DNA of 64,000 bases. Origin: Plenodomus lindquistii (Eukaryota; Ascomycota; Dothideomycetes; Pleosporales; Leptosphaeriaceae). A program made the position numbers and the translations under genes. The notes under the pieces were generated by a model, which searched no databases, had not been told where the DNA came from, and was given only the letters and a program-made list of their open reading frames with translations. Within the stretch, counting starts at the first letter, position 1. The number at the start of each line of letters is the position of its first letter. Below are positions 1-11,152 of this stretch, one piece after another. The DNA is taken from the NCBI GenBank assembly GCA_025504975.1, contig JANUWI010000001.1:4774001-4838000 (forward strand). The letters run 5' to 3'.

Positions 1-145
1 TAGTGGCGGATGAAAAGGTCGTTACTTCTTGTGTCTATGTGATGTGAAGCGAACTGTTTTATATACAATCATGTACCACGGTGTTAGAGGGGCTATATAC
101 AGTGCACAACGTGGGTGAAGTGTGATCATGGTAGAGAAGAATCGT

Positions 146-1404
146 TCAAGCAAGCTTGGGGCTCGCATTCTCCAACAGCATCTGGAAGTATGCGTTGAAC
201 CAGGTTCCAGCCTCGGGCGCGGGTTTGAACGCGCTGGCCCTACCGCATGCACCATCGTAGCGGGTGGCAGACTGATCAGATGTACCATCAGACTAACATG
301 TGTATCAGCAAATCATCTCATTTAGCAGGGAAGAAATAGAGTAGAACTTACCTCGCCACCAGGCTTAACCCAGACAAAAGCATCAACGAGCGCATTGTCA
401 GTGTTCGTAGTAGGTCGACTGCCGAACCCGGCACCGCGCACATTGCACCAATCACCCCATGCTTGCTGTTCGGTAGGCTGCTTTCCAGAGCGTCCGGTGT
501 CGACGATGAAATGAGCTGGGAATCCCTGTGCCTTCAACAATGGCGCAAACGCGTTGATAAAGCGCTCCTCATCGCAGTTCTTGTTGCCCTGGGTGATAGC
601 CGGGCAAGTCGAAGCGCGGAAAGCATTGTAGTTCGATACGTTGGTAACGAGACCACGGACAGCGCGAGGCGAGCCAGCGGCTTTGTATACTTCGGCGTAG
701 AGTTGAGCGGCTGGGCCGATGTTGGCGTCCCAGCCTAGCCAGCCGGCGTGTCCACCGTCTAGGTACATATCTACGTTTGCGAAGTTGAGAGTCTTGAGAG
801 CGTAGGCTGTGAGCTCCTTGTAGTATGGTGCGGCGTTTGAGCACTTCTGTACATTCATGTTGGTGACCATGTTGGCGAGGGAATCAGGCTCGATGGCGAG
901 GTTGATCTTGACATCTGGGTACTTCTTGATGATGGCAGCGATCTTATCAATGTAATCAGTCTTGTAAATGTTTGCGCCGTTTTCTGCGATCTTGAGTTCG
1001 CCGTTGGAGGCGAGGGCTGCGCAGTCGCGGTCGGGGAGGTTGTACACGACGAATGTACCCATGAGCTTTGCACCCGCGGCGTTTTTGGCTTTGATGTCTG
1101 CGAGATAGGTGTCCATGGTGGGGACTTTGGCACGCGTGTCCATCCAGACGAAAGAGCCGACTTTGGCTACGGCTGTGGCTGCGGGTTTCAGGGAAGCGGG
1201 TAGGGAGGGCATGGCCAAGCTGTGAACTTCAGACGAGTAGTATGGGTTGGCGTAGAATTCTTTGCCAGCGAAAGGGTTGCCAGATGCAGGTGCCGCGGTG
1301 GTCGAAGCCTTGACAGTAGACGAAGATCGAACGGGAGTCGCCTGGGGCAGAGCCTGAGACAAGCCAGCCGCAAAGGCAGCGGTAAGAAGGATGTTGGTCA
1401 ACAT
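146..1404 (-). CDS. Secreted GH6 cellobiohydrolase (Cel6), two exons, no CBM1
   Basis: Glycoside hydrolase family 6 enzyme, which inverts beta-1,4 bonds and releases cellobiose from cellulose chain ends; acts outside the cell. Exons 1404-352 and 292-146 join across a 59-base intron (293-351, GTAAGT...TTAG) to give 399 residues. A signal peptide covers about residues 1-19, followed by a short S/T/A linker straight into the catalytic domain, so there is no cellulose-binding domain. Catalytic landmarks are present: DRDC with the acid-like Asp127, IEPDS with Asp174, and KPGGE-SDGTSD with Lys347, Glu351 and Asp353. Cys128/Cys188 and Cys320/Cys367 match the two disulfides of the family. Ser352 replaces the cysteine usually found in GECDGTSD. 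The family call is secure; exo versus endo action is inferred from similarity to Cel6A. Confidence 0.95.
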
Positions 1405-2970
1405 CGTGTGAAGAGAATGAACTGTATGGAAAGAATGAAGGATTGGGGCTGAAGCGTAGAGGGAAACATTGGGGCAGGGTCATAGTCATATTTGTATCTT
1501 CCGTCTCATCTCTGGGCGAGAATATCAAGTCAATCCTTCATCAATATCAAATTGTTTCAACCGGTGCAGCAATCCGCAAAGCCGCTGTTTCGATATTGTC
1601 CACAGGTTCCCCAGACTGATCATCGGTCATTTGACTCGGTAATAAGTGGTGCCTGCGTACCCACAAGTTCTCGAAGCCTACTTCAAGACGTCGCCTGAAA
1701 CCTCCATCCTTCTCCACATTTGATGAAGGATCTCCTCGAATGTGTAAACCTAACGGAGACCAGGGCATGCGTTCCGGAGCTCGACGCGTAGTAATTGGCT
1801 AATTCAGGTGGCCCAAGCGGCGCAAAGAAGGGCCGGTGAGTAATGCCATTCGTCGAGGCTTGGTGTCTCGGTGAACGTGGCTTGGATAGACGCAGGGTTG
1901 GGTCTGAACTAGTAACGCCAGGGCTTGGGTCGCCTTGATCTCATCTATACGTGCCCGACTAGTGCTTCATGGAGGTTGAATTCGGCTCTTAGGGTACTTG
2001 GTACCTGTAGGTGGAAGGCGACGTTGAGGCATATGTCCGAAGCGTTGGTGGATCTACAGCACACGGCAACTGGCTATTAGCACTCCCCTCGTGTAAGACC
2101 TTAGTGTGTCGAATATATCCGTTTTCCCTTACATGCACATTCACCCAACCTTCGCAGCACCACAAGTACCAACCGTATCAGTTTGACGTTACACAATAGC
2201 ACCGCATCCGAGACATGCACGCGAGAACCTACAACCTGGTAGCATAGGCTGCATAGATGAGGGCGAAGACAAAATTTGGGTTCAGTCGTGCCATTACCTG
2301 GTTGACGTCGGGCAAATTAATCTATCGCAGGCGGCAATTAAAGTGTTCGCCGCACCAACCACACATGACGTGAGATGTGTATGCCATACTATGGGAGCTG
2401 CGCCCAGATCCCAGCAGCTCGCAGCTTTTAGCTGTGGTAAATACCATGTGAATCAGTAGTCGTAGCCTGCAGGGCTTTATGGTGAAGATCGAGTGTTCGA
2501 TGTGTCGAACAAAAGCCGCGACTTCCCGCATCCCACTCGACGGCTTAGTCACGCTCTGTAGAGCTACTGTGGGCATAGGCTCCAAGCAGCTCTCTATAAG
2601 CACCAGAAGCCGATAATCTCACAACTCTTGAAGAGACTTTTTAAAAGTGTCAAGTCTTTGCAAAGTGCTATGCAGACACGTATGTGATACCTCTTCACAA
2701 CAGCTACCATACAGTACGACCTACACGCACTAGCACTTCACACGTCTGTGCCTCTTCGGTGACATGAAAACAGAACAGCATTACATAGCAGTGAGGACCC
2801 TTGAAGTCTGCCCACATGTATAACGCCACCGGCGCCTTGTATTCCCCAACCAATATGGTATCTTGATGCAGTAATTCATATGCGCCCACCCGTATTACGC
2901 CAGCTAATGCAATAGTACGCCCTGCAAGACAATTTAAAAGATCGTCGTGCCTCTCCCGTGGTCCTGACTC
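1405..2970. other. Intergenic, no gene recognised
   Basis: This 1.57 kb lies upstream of both the cellulase and the tail of MAU2. Only short reading frames without protein-like composition were seen. The part next to 1405 must hold the cellulase promoter. No repeat or RNA gene was recognised. Confidence 0.5.
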
Positions 2971-5491
2971 TCAGCCCTCATCGTCCTCGCCTTCGGCGTC
3001 AACGTCTTCTTCCTCTTCACCCCGTAGAGCAGCAGGCAACCTGGAGAACACTTGCTGGTATCCTGCTTGTGCTTTCTGCGCCTCTTCGGGCATCCCATGC
3101 CGCTCGTACGCATATATCAAGATGCCGGTGGCGACTGCAATCCAAAGAGGATTATCGTTCTTGCGCGCGATGCTCCACGTGGCCTGTATGGCTTGGTACC
3201 ACTTGGGGTCGTCAACGAAAAAGCGCGCGGTGAATGTACTCAAAGCCATAATGACGAGCTCGGTATTGCGAGTATTAGTGTTGATGTCCCTGGCTAGATT
3301 GACTGCAACCTGCAATTGCGTTCTTTGACGATTGATTGTTTGGTTGTCAGTTTCCATAGCCTTTAGAATGCGGAATGCTGTTCTGATGTACTGGTTTGGG
3401 TGGTTGTCACTAAGCGGCTGAAGGGCCACGACTAAAGCGCTGCCAGTGTAATGCTCAGGGTGCGATGGGTCGCGTACAATGAGCAGACGGTGCAAGGCCG
3501 ATAGGATAACTAGGTCCAGCGTGAGACCAGGCGCCGGTGTCACCTCGGTCAAAGCGAGTTGTTCTGAAGTGTACGCAGCAAGCGCAGAGTCAAATGCTCC
3601 GTCAATTTGGTCGATTGCCGCGGACAAGTACAACAGTGACCGGGTGAACGTATCTTGGTTATTGTGAGGAGATCTTCCGACCCGGCTTCTGAGGATCGAT
3701 AACGTTTCTTTCGCCTGGGGCTGATGGCTGCGTGAGAGGTACATCAGGCCGAGAGCGAAAACATTGTGCCAGTCAAGTATCCGGATCCAGTCCGCCCGTG
3801 CCTGCACGGCACTGACTGATGCACCGAAGGCAATTTGACGTTTCAAAGCCTCTCTAGATCGAGTGTGCGCCTCTTTCATGAAGAGGAGTCCTTTCTCATG
3901 GACACTTTGGTCCAGGGCACTGATGTAGAAACACAACGCCTGCATGTCTTCTCGTGGGAGCCAGGAGAACATGAGCTCGTCCCGTCCATCTGCGCTCTTC
4001 TGGAAAATACCGCCAGTATCGATTGTCAGGCTGCCGCCGAAGCTCTTCTCGATGAGGACAGTAAAGATGCCAGCATTGGCCCTCGCACTTTGCTCGCTAG
4101 TGTCTGTCATGATCTCGTTGAGCGCGGCTTGTTTCGTGTGATCCGGTTTGCCTTGCTGAACGCCACAGGCAATGACAACTATGTCGACGAGCGTCCCAAA
4201 TGAGCCAAGCTGTGCAGGTGATACTTGTAGCTGCAAGCTGCGGGCGGATGCTATCGCTCGTTGAGCTTCCTCGAGACGGTCCACTGCACCAGATCGAAGA
4301 TGTACCATTGCTTCCAATGCACAACAGGCCACATAAATGGCTCGGTCACCAAATTTCTGCGCGTATGCAGATATGGCACTGAGTTGTTGCAGCGCAGGAA
4401 CAGTTTCTACGCGGCCAGGCACCTGTAGTATGAGGGAGACTTTCAGGAAGCGTAGAGCGTAAACCCATGCGATGTGCTGAAACGTCTCCGCTTCACTGAT
4501 GGGTTTGCCAAGCGACTTGATGGCGGCACGGTGGTTTGTTTGAAAGTGATGGCGAGCCTGTAAATGGAACGTCGCGTACTTTAAATCGTGCAGCCGGAAT
4601 CGTCCACATAGCGAGATCTGTTTAGACAGGATTTCTACAATATCATCCGCATTGTTCGTCTCCTCGATTAGCAGGCTGGCATATCTCAGTCGCAGCTTGG
4701 CCTCATCCCGGGGTAGGATATTGAAGTTTCTCAACACAGATGCCATGCATCCCATAGCAGTTGCCATGTATTTTTGGTACTGTTGTACATCCGCTTCCCT
4801 CTTGTCGCGCACAACCACAGCACTCATAGCACGCGCGGCAGCAATATACTCGTCTGCAGCCGACAGTAACATGACGGAGAGATCAGCCGGCAGTGGTTTC
4901 CGTGGAGCGTGGGCATGTTTCGTTGGTGTCAGCTGATGTGACTGTGACGAGGGCTTCGAGATGATGACTTTAGGATGGGATTTGGGCTTGGGTGACGGGT
5001 CTTGCAGAGAGGGGGTCCGCTCTTGCTGCTTGATGGGCGTTTGCAATGGGGATTGCGGAGGTTGGCGCGGTATAGATTGGAGCTTTAGAGGCGTGCGATG
5101 CTGGCTGTGATTCTGTGTCGGGGTGCTGACGGGCCGTTGCTGTGGTCGGGGCGTGTTCTCTTGATGTGACTGCGACCTCTCCACTACCTTGTTTGTAGTC
5201 GGCGCTGGCAACTGCTGAGAGCTATATCTCTGCTGCTGCTGCTGCTGCTGCTGCTCTTCTGCCACGCCATCCATCTGCGCGATCCCATTGCTCGCCCGCT
5301 GGACGGGGGATTGCACCGACACCTGCCGTATTCGTGGCGGTTGCATCTGCATAGAAGGCATGATTGAATTCGAGCTCGGATTCCTTGCTGGCACGACGAC
5401 GCGGGGTTGCGCACGCGGTTGCACCTGTTGTTGTTGTTGGTGCTGCTGATGTTGTTGCTGTTGCTGTTGTTGTTGCTGCTGCTGCTGTTGC

Positions 5492-5547
<56 letters not shown>

Positions 5548-6075
5548 TTGCTGCTGTTGTTGTTGCTGTTGTTGTTGCTGTTGTTGTTGCTGTCGTTGTT
5601 GTTGTTGTTGTTGTTGCTGCTGTTGCTGGTTCATGTGCATTTGGGTTTGCTGTGGGACGTGCTGCTGGGGCAAAATCTGTTGGGATGTTTGCTGCCGGGG
5701 CATCTGCTGAGACATTTGCATGGCCATGTGTGGGTAGTGCTGGCTCGACTGGCGAGGGGGTGTCGCCTGGGGATAGCCATGGTATTGCTGTTGCTGCTGC
5801 AGTGGCTGCTGGTAGCCCTGATGCGCCTGCATGGATATTTGTGCATATTGTTGCTGGTATTGTGGGGGATAGCCTTGCGCCTGTTGCCGCAGGTGTTGCT
5901 GCTGGTGCTGCTGGTGCTGCTGGTGCTGGTGCTGCTGTTGCAGTGGCTGCTGATATTGGTACCCGTTCGGCTGCTGAGGCGGATTGTATGGCGCATATTG
6001 GCCGTTTGGATAGCCCTGCTGCGGCCAGTTGTAGCGCGGATCCATGGCTGAGGTATGCCGCGTGAGCAGGCTCAC
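2971..6075 (-). CDS. MAU2: Cohesin loading factor Mau2/Scc4 (Ssl3) with long polyQ N-terminus
   Basis: TPR-type partner of Scc2 in the complex that loads cohesin onto chromosomes; nuclear. The frame encodes 1034 residues without introns. From about residue 395 to the end the sequence has the helical repeat character and motifs of the cohesin loading factor family, for example DEYIAAARAMS, the RLRYASLLIEETNN stretch and an acidic tail EEEEDVDAEGEDDEG. The first ~390 residues are low complexity: rich in Q, P and Y, with a nearly pure glutamine run around residues 149-217. Codons in the run mix CAA and CAG. An inner start at 6045 (MDPRYNW) is 10 codons downstream and equally possible. Divergently arranged with the hydrolase at 6559. 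Family call is from the C-terminal two thirds. Confidence 0.85.
5425..5630 (-). repeat. Polyglutamine-coding CAA/CAG tract inside MAU2
   Basis: About 200 bases made almost wholly of CAG and CAA codons on the minus strand, broken by one Arg and a few His codons. The synonymous mixing makes it imperfect as a DNA repeat, so glutamine itself may be kept by selection. The opposite strand reads as long polyleucine or polyvaline frames, which are shadows. Confidence 0.9.
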
Positions 6076-6558
6076 CAGACGTCGAGATTAGCGCGTGACA
6101 TGGCAAGCGAGGACAAAGAGGTGAAAGTGAAGATGCACCTCTGCGTCGCGAACCAGGTAGTCGCGACCGCGATGTCTGCCGTCATTGGCGGGCAGGCGCG
6201 CGTCTCGGCAGCCACTCAACGCCATGGACCCTGGACCTTCACGGAAGGGCCGAGGCACGACTTGGTTCAACGACAATTTTGTGCACCACTGCGTACCTCC
6301 TATAGAGACGTGCATAGTATTGAGGGCAGATTTGAGGTACGGAACGAATTGAGCTCTTCCCTGATTGTTTTGCATGGTATTGCATTGCATTGCGCCTGAG
6401 ATCCGTAATCAAGCTACTAAACTGTGTTCACTACGAGAAAGAGTTGGAGGCATTATAATTGGAAGCACCGCAGAAGACTCTGATCACCAGACACATTCGT
6501 TCACGACTACATCCAAGAAGCGCATCCCATTGGCCCCAATTCACCTCAATTCCTCAAC
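6076..6558. promoter_or_regulatory. Divergent promoter region MAU2 / alpha-beta hydrolase
   Basis: A 483-base gap between two divergent starts. It must carry both upstream regions. A repeated TGCATGGTATTGCATTGCATTG motif near 6371-6392 is the only eye-catching feature; no specific factor site can be claimed. Confidence 0.4.
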
Positions 6559-7928
6559 ATGGTCGACCTATCCTGGCTCCTAGGCTACGGCAAAACATCC
6601 TACACCTCACACACCTCTCCGGCACCCCTCAAAACCAAATCAGGCAAAGACACCACCCTCCCTGAGCTCGCTGCCTCTGCAATCCCTCCATGTCGTCTCA
6701 ACCCCTTCCTCTTCAATGGCCACCTGCAGACAATGTACACTGCCGTCAAAGACCCAGGCCCCCCAATCTATTACAAGCGACAAATCTTCACCTCAGATCA
6801 CTCCGTCTACCCGGGCACCTTCGCCGTAGACTTCGTCGTCTCCAAAGAAGAAGGCGAGAAGTTCATACCTTCAACTCCCAACCTTGACCTCCCAGAACGC
6901 ACTTCCAACTTCCTCCCTTCAGACTGGGCCGCGCTACCCAGCGACGACACAAAGCCCATGCTCATCGCCCTCCATGGCCTAACAGGCGGCTCCCACGAAG
7001 TCTACCTGCGCGAGACCCTCGCCCCCCTCACCGCCTCCGGCTGGTCCGCCTGCGTCGTCAACGGCCGCGGCTGCGCCCTCTCCAAAATTACCACGCCCCA
7101 GCTCTTCAACTCCCGCGCAACATGGGACGTCCGCCAAACAATCCGCTACCTGCAGTCCATATTCCCCAACCGGCCCCTCTACGCCATCGGCTTCTCCCTC
7201 GGCGCCAACATCCTCACAAACTACTGTTCCGAGGAGGGCGACTCGTGCGTCCTCAAAGCAGCCGTTGCGTGCTGTAATCCTTGGAATCTGGAAATGTGCA
7301 ATACAGAACTACAGCGGACGTGGCTGGGCTTGGAAATCTACGCGAGAACCATGGGGAAGAACTTGATGGGTCTGTTTGAGCGGCATCGCGATATGATTGT
7401 GCAGGTGGAGGGGCTGAGTGAGGAAAAGGTCAGGAGCGCGAGGTATATTTTTGAGTTTGACAGGCATGTGCAGTGTCCGACCTGGGGGTATCCGACTGAA
7501 GGGGCTTATTATCGGGATTCGCAGAGTGTGGATGCGTTACTTGGGGTGAGGGTGCCGTTTTTGGGTATCAATGCGGAGGATGATCCGGTATGTTGTTTTA
7601 CTTTTTTTGTTGGATTGGCTATCGTGGATGAAGATACTGACGATACTGCTAGATTTCATCCAAAGCAGCGATTCCCTATGGGGAGTTCAAACAGAATCCC
7701 TACGCACTCCTTTGCACTACGAACTGGGGCGGCCACCTGGGATCCTTTCAACTCGGCGGTGGACGCTGGTTCGCTGTCGCTGCATCGTCGTTCCTCGCAA
7801 AGATGCAAGACGAAATCGACCACGAAGCATCGAGAGTTGAACGCAAGCAGGCGAAGCTCGATACACCAGGGAAAAAATACCCCATTTTCGATCCCAACAA
7901 CCGCCGCTTGATACTTCCAGACGCATAG
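6559..7928 (+). CDS. Alpha/beta hydrolase, YheT / Eht1-Eeb1-like esterase family
   Basis: Predicted serine esterase or acyltransferase of the YheT-like alpha/beta hydrolase group, which in yeast includes the medium-chain ethyl ester synthases Eht1 and Eeb1. Exons 6559-7587 and 7653-7928 join over a 65-base intron (GTATGT...CTAG) to give 434 residues; without splicing the C-terminus becomes nonsense and the catalytic histidine is lost. The nucleophile elbow is GFSLGAN with Ser213, an oxyanion-type HGLTGGSHE motif precedes it, Asp341 or Asp342 lies in NAEDDP right at the exon junction, and His371 is in NWGGHLG. Substrate is not shown by sequence. No signal peptide or membrane segment is obvious. 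Confidence 0.88.
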
Positions 7929-8092
7929 ACTTCCCCGCCAGAATACGATAGACATGTAGATCCTTAGATTCGATTGCTGGGGGTATCATAGACTTTTTAG
8001 ACCATCGTAGACCATATAGACCACCTCACGCTCTTGAACAAAAACCCTTGCCATGTTCCGGCCCACACTATGCATCTCCGCACATCTCCTTC

Positions 8093-8787
8093 TTAACCAA
8101 AACTAACACGCTTCCTATTCTTAAAGTTCCCCTTCTCATCCTTGTACTCCTCCTGCTTCTCGCTATGCCTCTTCCTCTTCTTCTTCAGCGCCGCTTTCCG
8201 CTCCTCAAACCGCTCCTTCTTCTCGTCGGAGCGCTCGTCAGCTGCCAAACGCTTAGCTTCGCGAATCTCTTCTAGTTGTCTTGATTTTGCGATTTTGGAC
8301 TCGAGGTGGCCTTCTTTTTCGGCGTTGACGACAGACATGATGGCGAGCTGTTAAATACACTCCGTTAGCAATTCCTCTTGTATACTGACTGCGCAGCTGC
8401 GAGAACACCATGGGGACCAAGGTAACAAGGCCAACATACCATACTAGCCGGATCATCCACAAACGTCTTCCCCTTCTTCACACCCTTTGGTTTCGCAATG
8501 CCCGCGGGGATAATACTATTCAGCGCGGGGATATCCAATTCCTTCTCGGTATACACGCGCTTCTTCTTCTTGTTTATGCCGTTCTTTGCGCTCAATGATT
8601 TTGTTTTTTGTACACCGCCGGGCTTGGCGAGGGACATTGACTTTTGCTTGCGCTTGGAGATGCCTTCTGGTTCTTTGCCGCCGGCGCTCGAGGCGGATTT
8701 TGACTTTGATGAGGATTTGGAGGAGGATTTGGAGGAAGATTTGCTTTTGGGGCTTTTGCCTTTGGTGGAAGGGCGTGTTGGCGCCAT
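8093..8787 (-). CDS. LOC1: Loc1-like 60S ribosome assembly / mRNA localisation protein
   Basis: Small, strongly basic nucleolar protein needed in yeast for 60S subunit assembly and for ASH1 mRNA localisation. Exons 8787-8440 and 8347-8093 join across a 92-base intron (GTATGT...ACAG), giving 200 residues, close to the yeast length of about 204. The N-terminus is a Lys/Ser-rich run, then KKKKRVYTEKELDIPALN, then PKGVKKGKTFVDD before the junction. After it come VNAEKEGHLESK and a long charged helix (residues ~118-180) ending in KNRKRVSFG. The YTEKELDIP and FVDD...VNAEKEG blocks are the recognisable Loc1 signature. Divergent from VPS68. Confidence 0.85.
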
Positions 8788-9098
8788 GGTGAAGGGGTTG
8801 TAGTGGGAGGATTTGCGGTTGTGTTGAAGTGTATACTCTGGAAGTTGTCGCAAAGTACGAATGGCCCCAGCTTGGGAACTTTTTTAGGAACAAGGATGGC
8901 TGACTGGCTGCAAAGATCGGCGTTTGGGCGTGCATGAACCACCGACGTCGCGCGGCGCATCCAACCTCCAGTCGCCCAGGCGCAACCGCCATCATCACGA
9001 CAAGCTCCACCACCCACATCGCCCGTCTCGTCGACAACAAACCACACAAACACAGCGCTCTGATCGCGAACCCAATCTCCACCTCCCCATCCACCACC
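8788..9098. promoter_or_regulatory. Bidirectional promoter region LOC1 / VPS68
   Basis: Only 311 bases separate the two divergent start codons, so both promoters share this stretch. No specific motif is claimed. Confidence 0.5.
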
Positions 9099-9736
9099 AT
9101 GGAAGAAAACCGCCTCTTCCGCTTCCCCAAGCCAGCATGGCTAAACAACGCCAACACGCGCACAGCAGGCGTCTACATTGCCGGAGCTCTGGTCCGCATA
9201 CATCCCACACCCAGCTTGCCCCCAACATCCTCGTACTAACACAACGCCCCAGTTCTCCCTAGGCTTCTACACCCTCATCGACATCGCAACATGGTCCAAA
9301 TCCCCGCTCAACGGCTCAGAACCCAGCGTGCACATTACCTTTGTTGACTGGATCCCGGGCATCTGCAGCGCGCTGGGCATGCTGGTTATCAATTCGATTG
9401 ACAAGTCGCGTTTGAGCGCCGACAGCTTTAGTTATAGCGGGAATGGGGTTGCGTGGAAGGCGCGGCTGGTGCTGTTTTTGGGGTTTGCGCTGTTGGCTGG
9501 TGGGCTTGCGGGGAGCTCGGTCGTGCTGGCTATGAAGTATGTTGTGCCCGGGTACAGTTGGCCGACGCTTTGGTTGGGCGTGGGGAATGTGGTTGCGAAT
9601 GGGTTGATTATGCTTAGGTGAGTTTGATTGGGCGTGGGAGGTTCTGACGGGGTGTTTACTGACAAGTTGTAGCTCGGCTGTGCTTTGGATCGCGCAGAAT
9701 ATGGAGGACGAGTATACGTACAATCTGGCGCTCTAG
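9099..9736 (+). CDS. VPS68: Vps68 (TMEM50 / UPF0220 family) endosomal membrane protein
   Basis: Four-helix membrane protein of the TMEM50 family; in yeast it forms a complex with Vps55 that acts at the late endosome in sorting to the vacuole. Three exons, 9099-9191, 9253-9617 and 9673-9736, give 173 residues (yeast Vps68 is about 184). Introns are 61 and 55 bases; the first donor is GTCCGC, which is weak, but it is the only join that runs from AGVYIAGAL into the FSLGFYTLID helix. Signature pieces are VDWIPGICSALGMLVIN, SADSFSY, the ARLVLFLGFALLAGGLAGS helix and the closing VLWIAQNMEDEY. Its partner gene VPS55 is next door and convergent. Confidence 0.88.
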
Positions 9737-10170
9737 GTTGTTCGTCTGGGGGCTACAAGAGATGAGAGGCAGCCTGCCGTATGGCTCGCTGCGTGTGGAT
9801 GTTGTGGATGGGTTTACATGCTTCAGGAAGCATACCGGAGTTCATACACGAGAGTTGTGTAAGAGTACGCGGGGCGCCTTGGGCACGTCCTCTGTATATT
9901 GAGCGATGTCATCATATTTCACTGTTGTCGAGCGTGCATTGAGAATTACAGCCCTCAACGGGGTATCCTAATCGACCATGCATTATGTTCAACATATTCG
10001 TACACAACCGCTCAAAAGGACTATATGAACAATACCAGGACAAACCCAGGCCATTCTGATTCTCCAACCGTCCCAGCCAAGACTTGTGCTGACGGCACAT
10101 CCACAACGTGCATCACCTGGATCTGTACCAGTATCTTTGATGGAACTCATTCCCGAGCCCCGCCGGCTAG
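9737..10170. other. Convergent 3' spacer between VPS68 and VPS55
   Basis: A 434-base gap holding the two 3' ends. Only shadow frames were seen. Polyadenylation signals cannot be pinpointed by eye. Confidence 0.5.
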
Positions 10171-10760
10171 TCAGAAATCTTCTTGCTCCTGGAAAAACAG
10201 CGTGAAGCTAATGATGGTGGCATATATCGTAAGACCGCCAAGTACAGACATGGCTGCAGCACCGCCAGCGATTTGCGCCGAGTGCCAGAGAAGGGTTGGG
10301 AGGGCTGTACATCGTTAGCACTCTCCTCCCAGATGCCATTACGGCCATAGCCATTTATGGTTTGCAACATCCTGTGTGCTGCACAAGCAACACCTTCACA
10401 CGCCAAGCTCTTGTGTTTGAGGGACTAGATGTACTCACCAATACCCATCACCACGAAGAACCCAGTAAGGAATCTCCCAAAGTCTACAACACCGCTTCCC
10501 GCAGTCTCCATGAAATCATCGCGGTTCGCTGCCCGCCCGCAAGCCCAGTTGGGGAGTGGTGCGATTACGTAGGTTGCGACTACGAGGAGAGTGAGGTAGT
10601 TCTTGAAGAGCGCAGCGGAAAGGATGACGAGGAGGAAGCCTATCGCTAGAACCTATATGTCGCGACTATTAGCGGTCGTTCATGGTAACGAAGGAACGCG
10701 CCTGCATGCGCCTAGGAGCCATACGAAGGACAGTCCGATGATTGTCTTGATGCCGGCCAT
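10171..10760 (-). CDS. VPS55: Vps55 (LEPROT / OB-RGRP family) endosomal protein
   Basis: Small four-helix membrane protein of the LEPROT family; yeast Vps55 pairs with Vps68 at the late endosome. It is split so finely that no long open frame marks it. Exons 10760-10725, 10652-10439 and 10304-10171 give 127 residues (yeast about 140). Introns are 72 bases (GTATGG...ATATAG) and 134 bases (GTGAGT...TACAG). Reading order: MAGIKTIIGLSF, then VLAIGFLLVIL, the family hallmark APLPNWACGR, DFMETAGSGVVDFGRFLTGF, then a last helix with SVLGGLTIYATIISFTLFFQ and the end EQEDF. Match along the whole length makes the call secure. Divergent from PRE5, convergent with VPS68. Confidence 0.9.
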
Positions 10761-11152
10761 GCTGTGGGAGGCGAAGGGGCCCTTCGCTGTCGCCTTGTGA
10801 TCTGTAGTAGTCCTGTCGTCAAGTCGCGGCGTGCCGTTCCACCTGGGAATGTGTAGAGTATGCGATGTTGGCGTGTTGGTGTTGTGCTTAGCCGCCTACC
10901 ACGAGGTTGGACGTGAGGCGCTGTTGCCAAGGCCTCTCCGGGCCAGAGCTCTGGAGAGCTGTCGTCGTCAACTTCCGCTGCCTTGACCATCAACAACCAC
11001 GACATCGCCCACATTACCCTGCCTCACCTCCACCGCAATACCCTGGAGTTCAGTGTTTACTTCGAGGGCTATTAGACTGGACTAGAGACTTGGTTCGATT
11101 GAAGAGAGGGATATAAACTCGCCTTCGACACCCCACATTTCCCGCCGCCATC
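10761..11152. promoter_or_regulatory. Bidirectional promoter region VPS55 / PRE5
   Basis: A 392-base gap between divergent starts. A TATAAA-like hexamer at 11112-11117 lies about 40 bases before the PRE5 start codon; its use is not shown. Confidence 0.4.

Noticed and set aside
5364..6065. Long plus-strand polyLeu, polyVal/Ala frames opposite MAU2
   Set aside because: They are shadows of the CAA/CAG tract; the minus-strand frame has the conserved Mau2 domain.
8516..9163. Minus-strand frame of 215 codons over LOC1 and VPS68
   Set aside because: It overlaps two well-supported spliced genes in other frames and has no domain.
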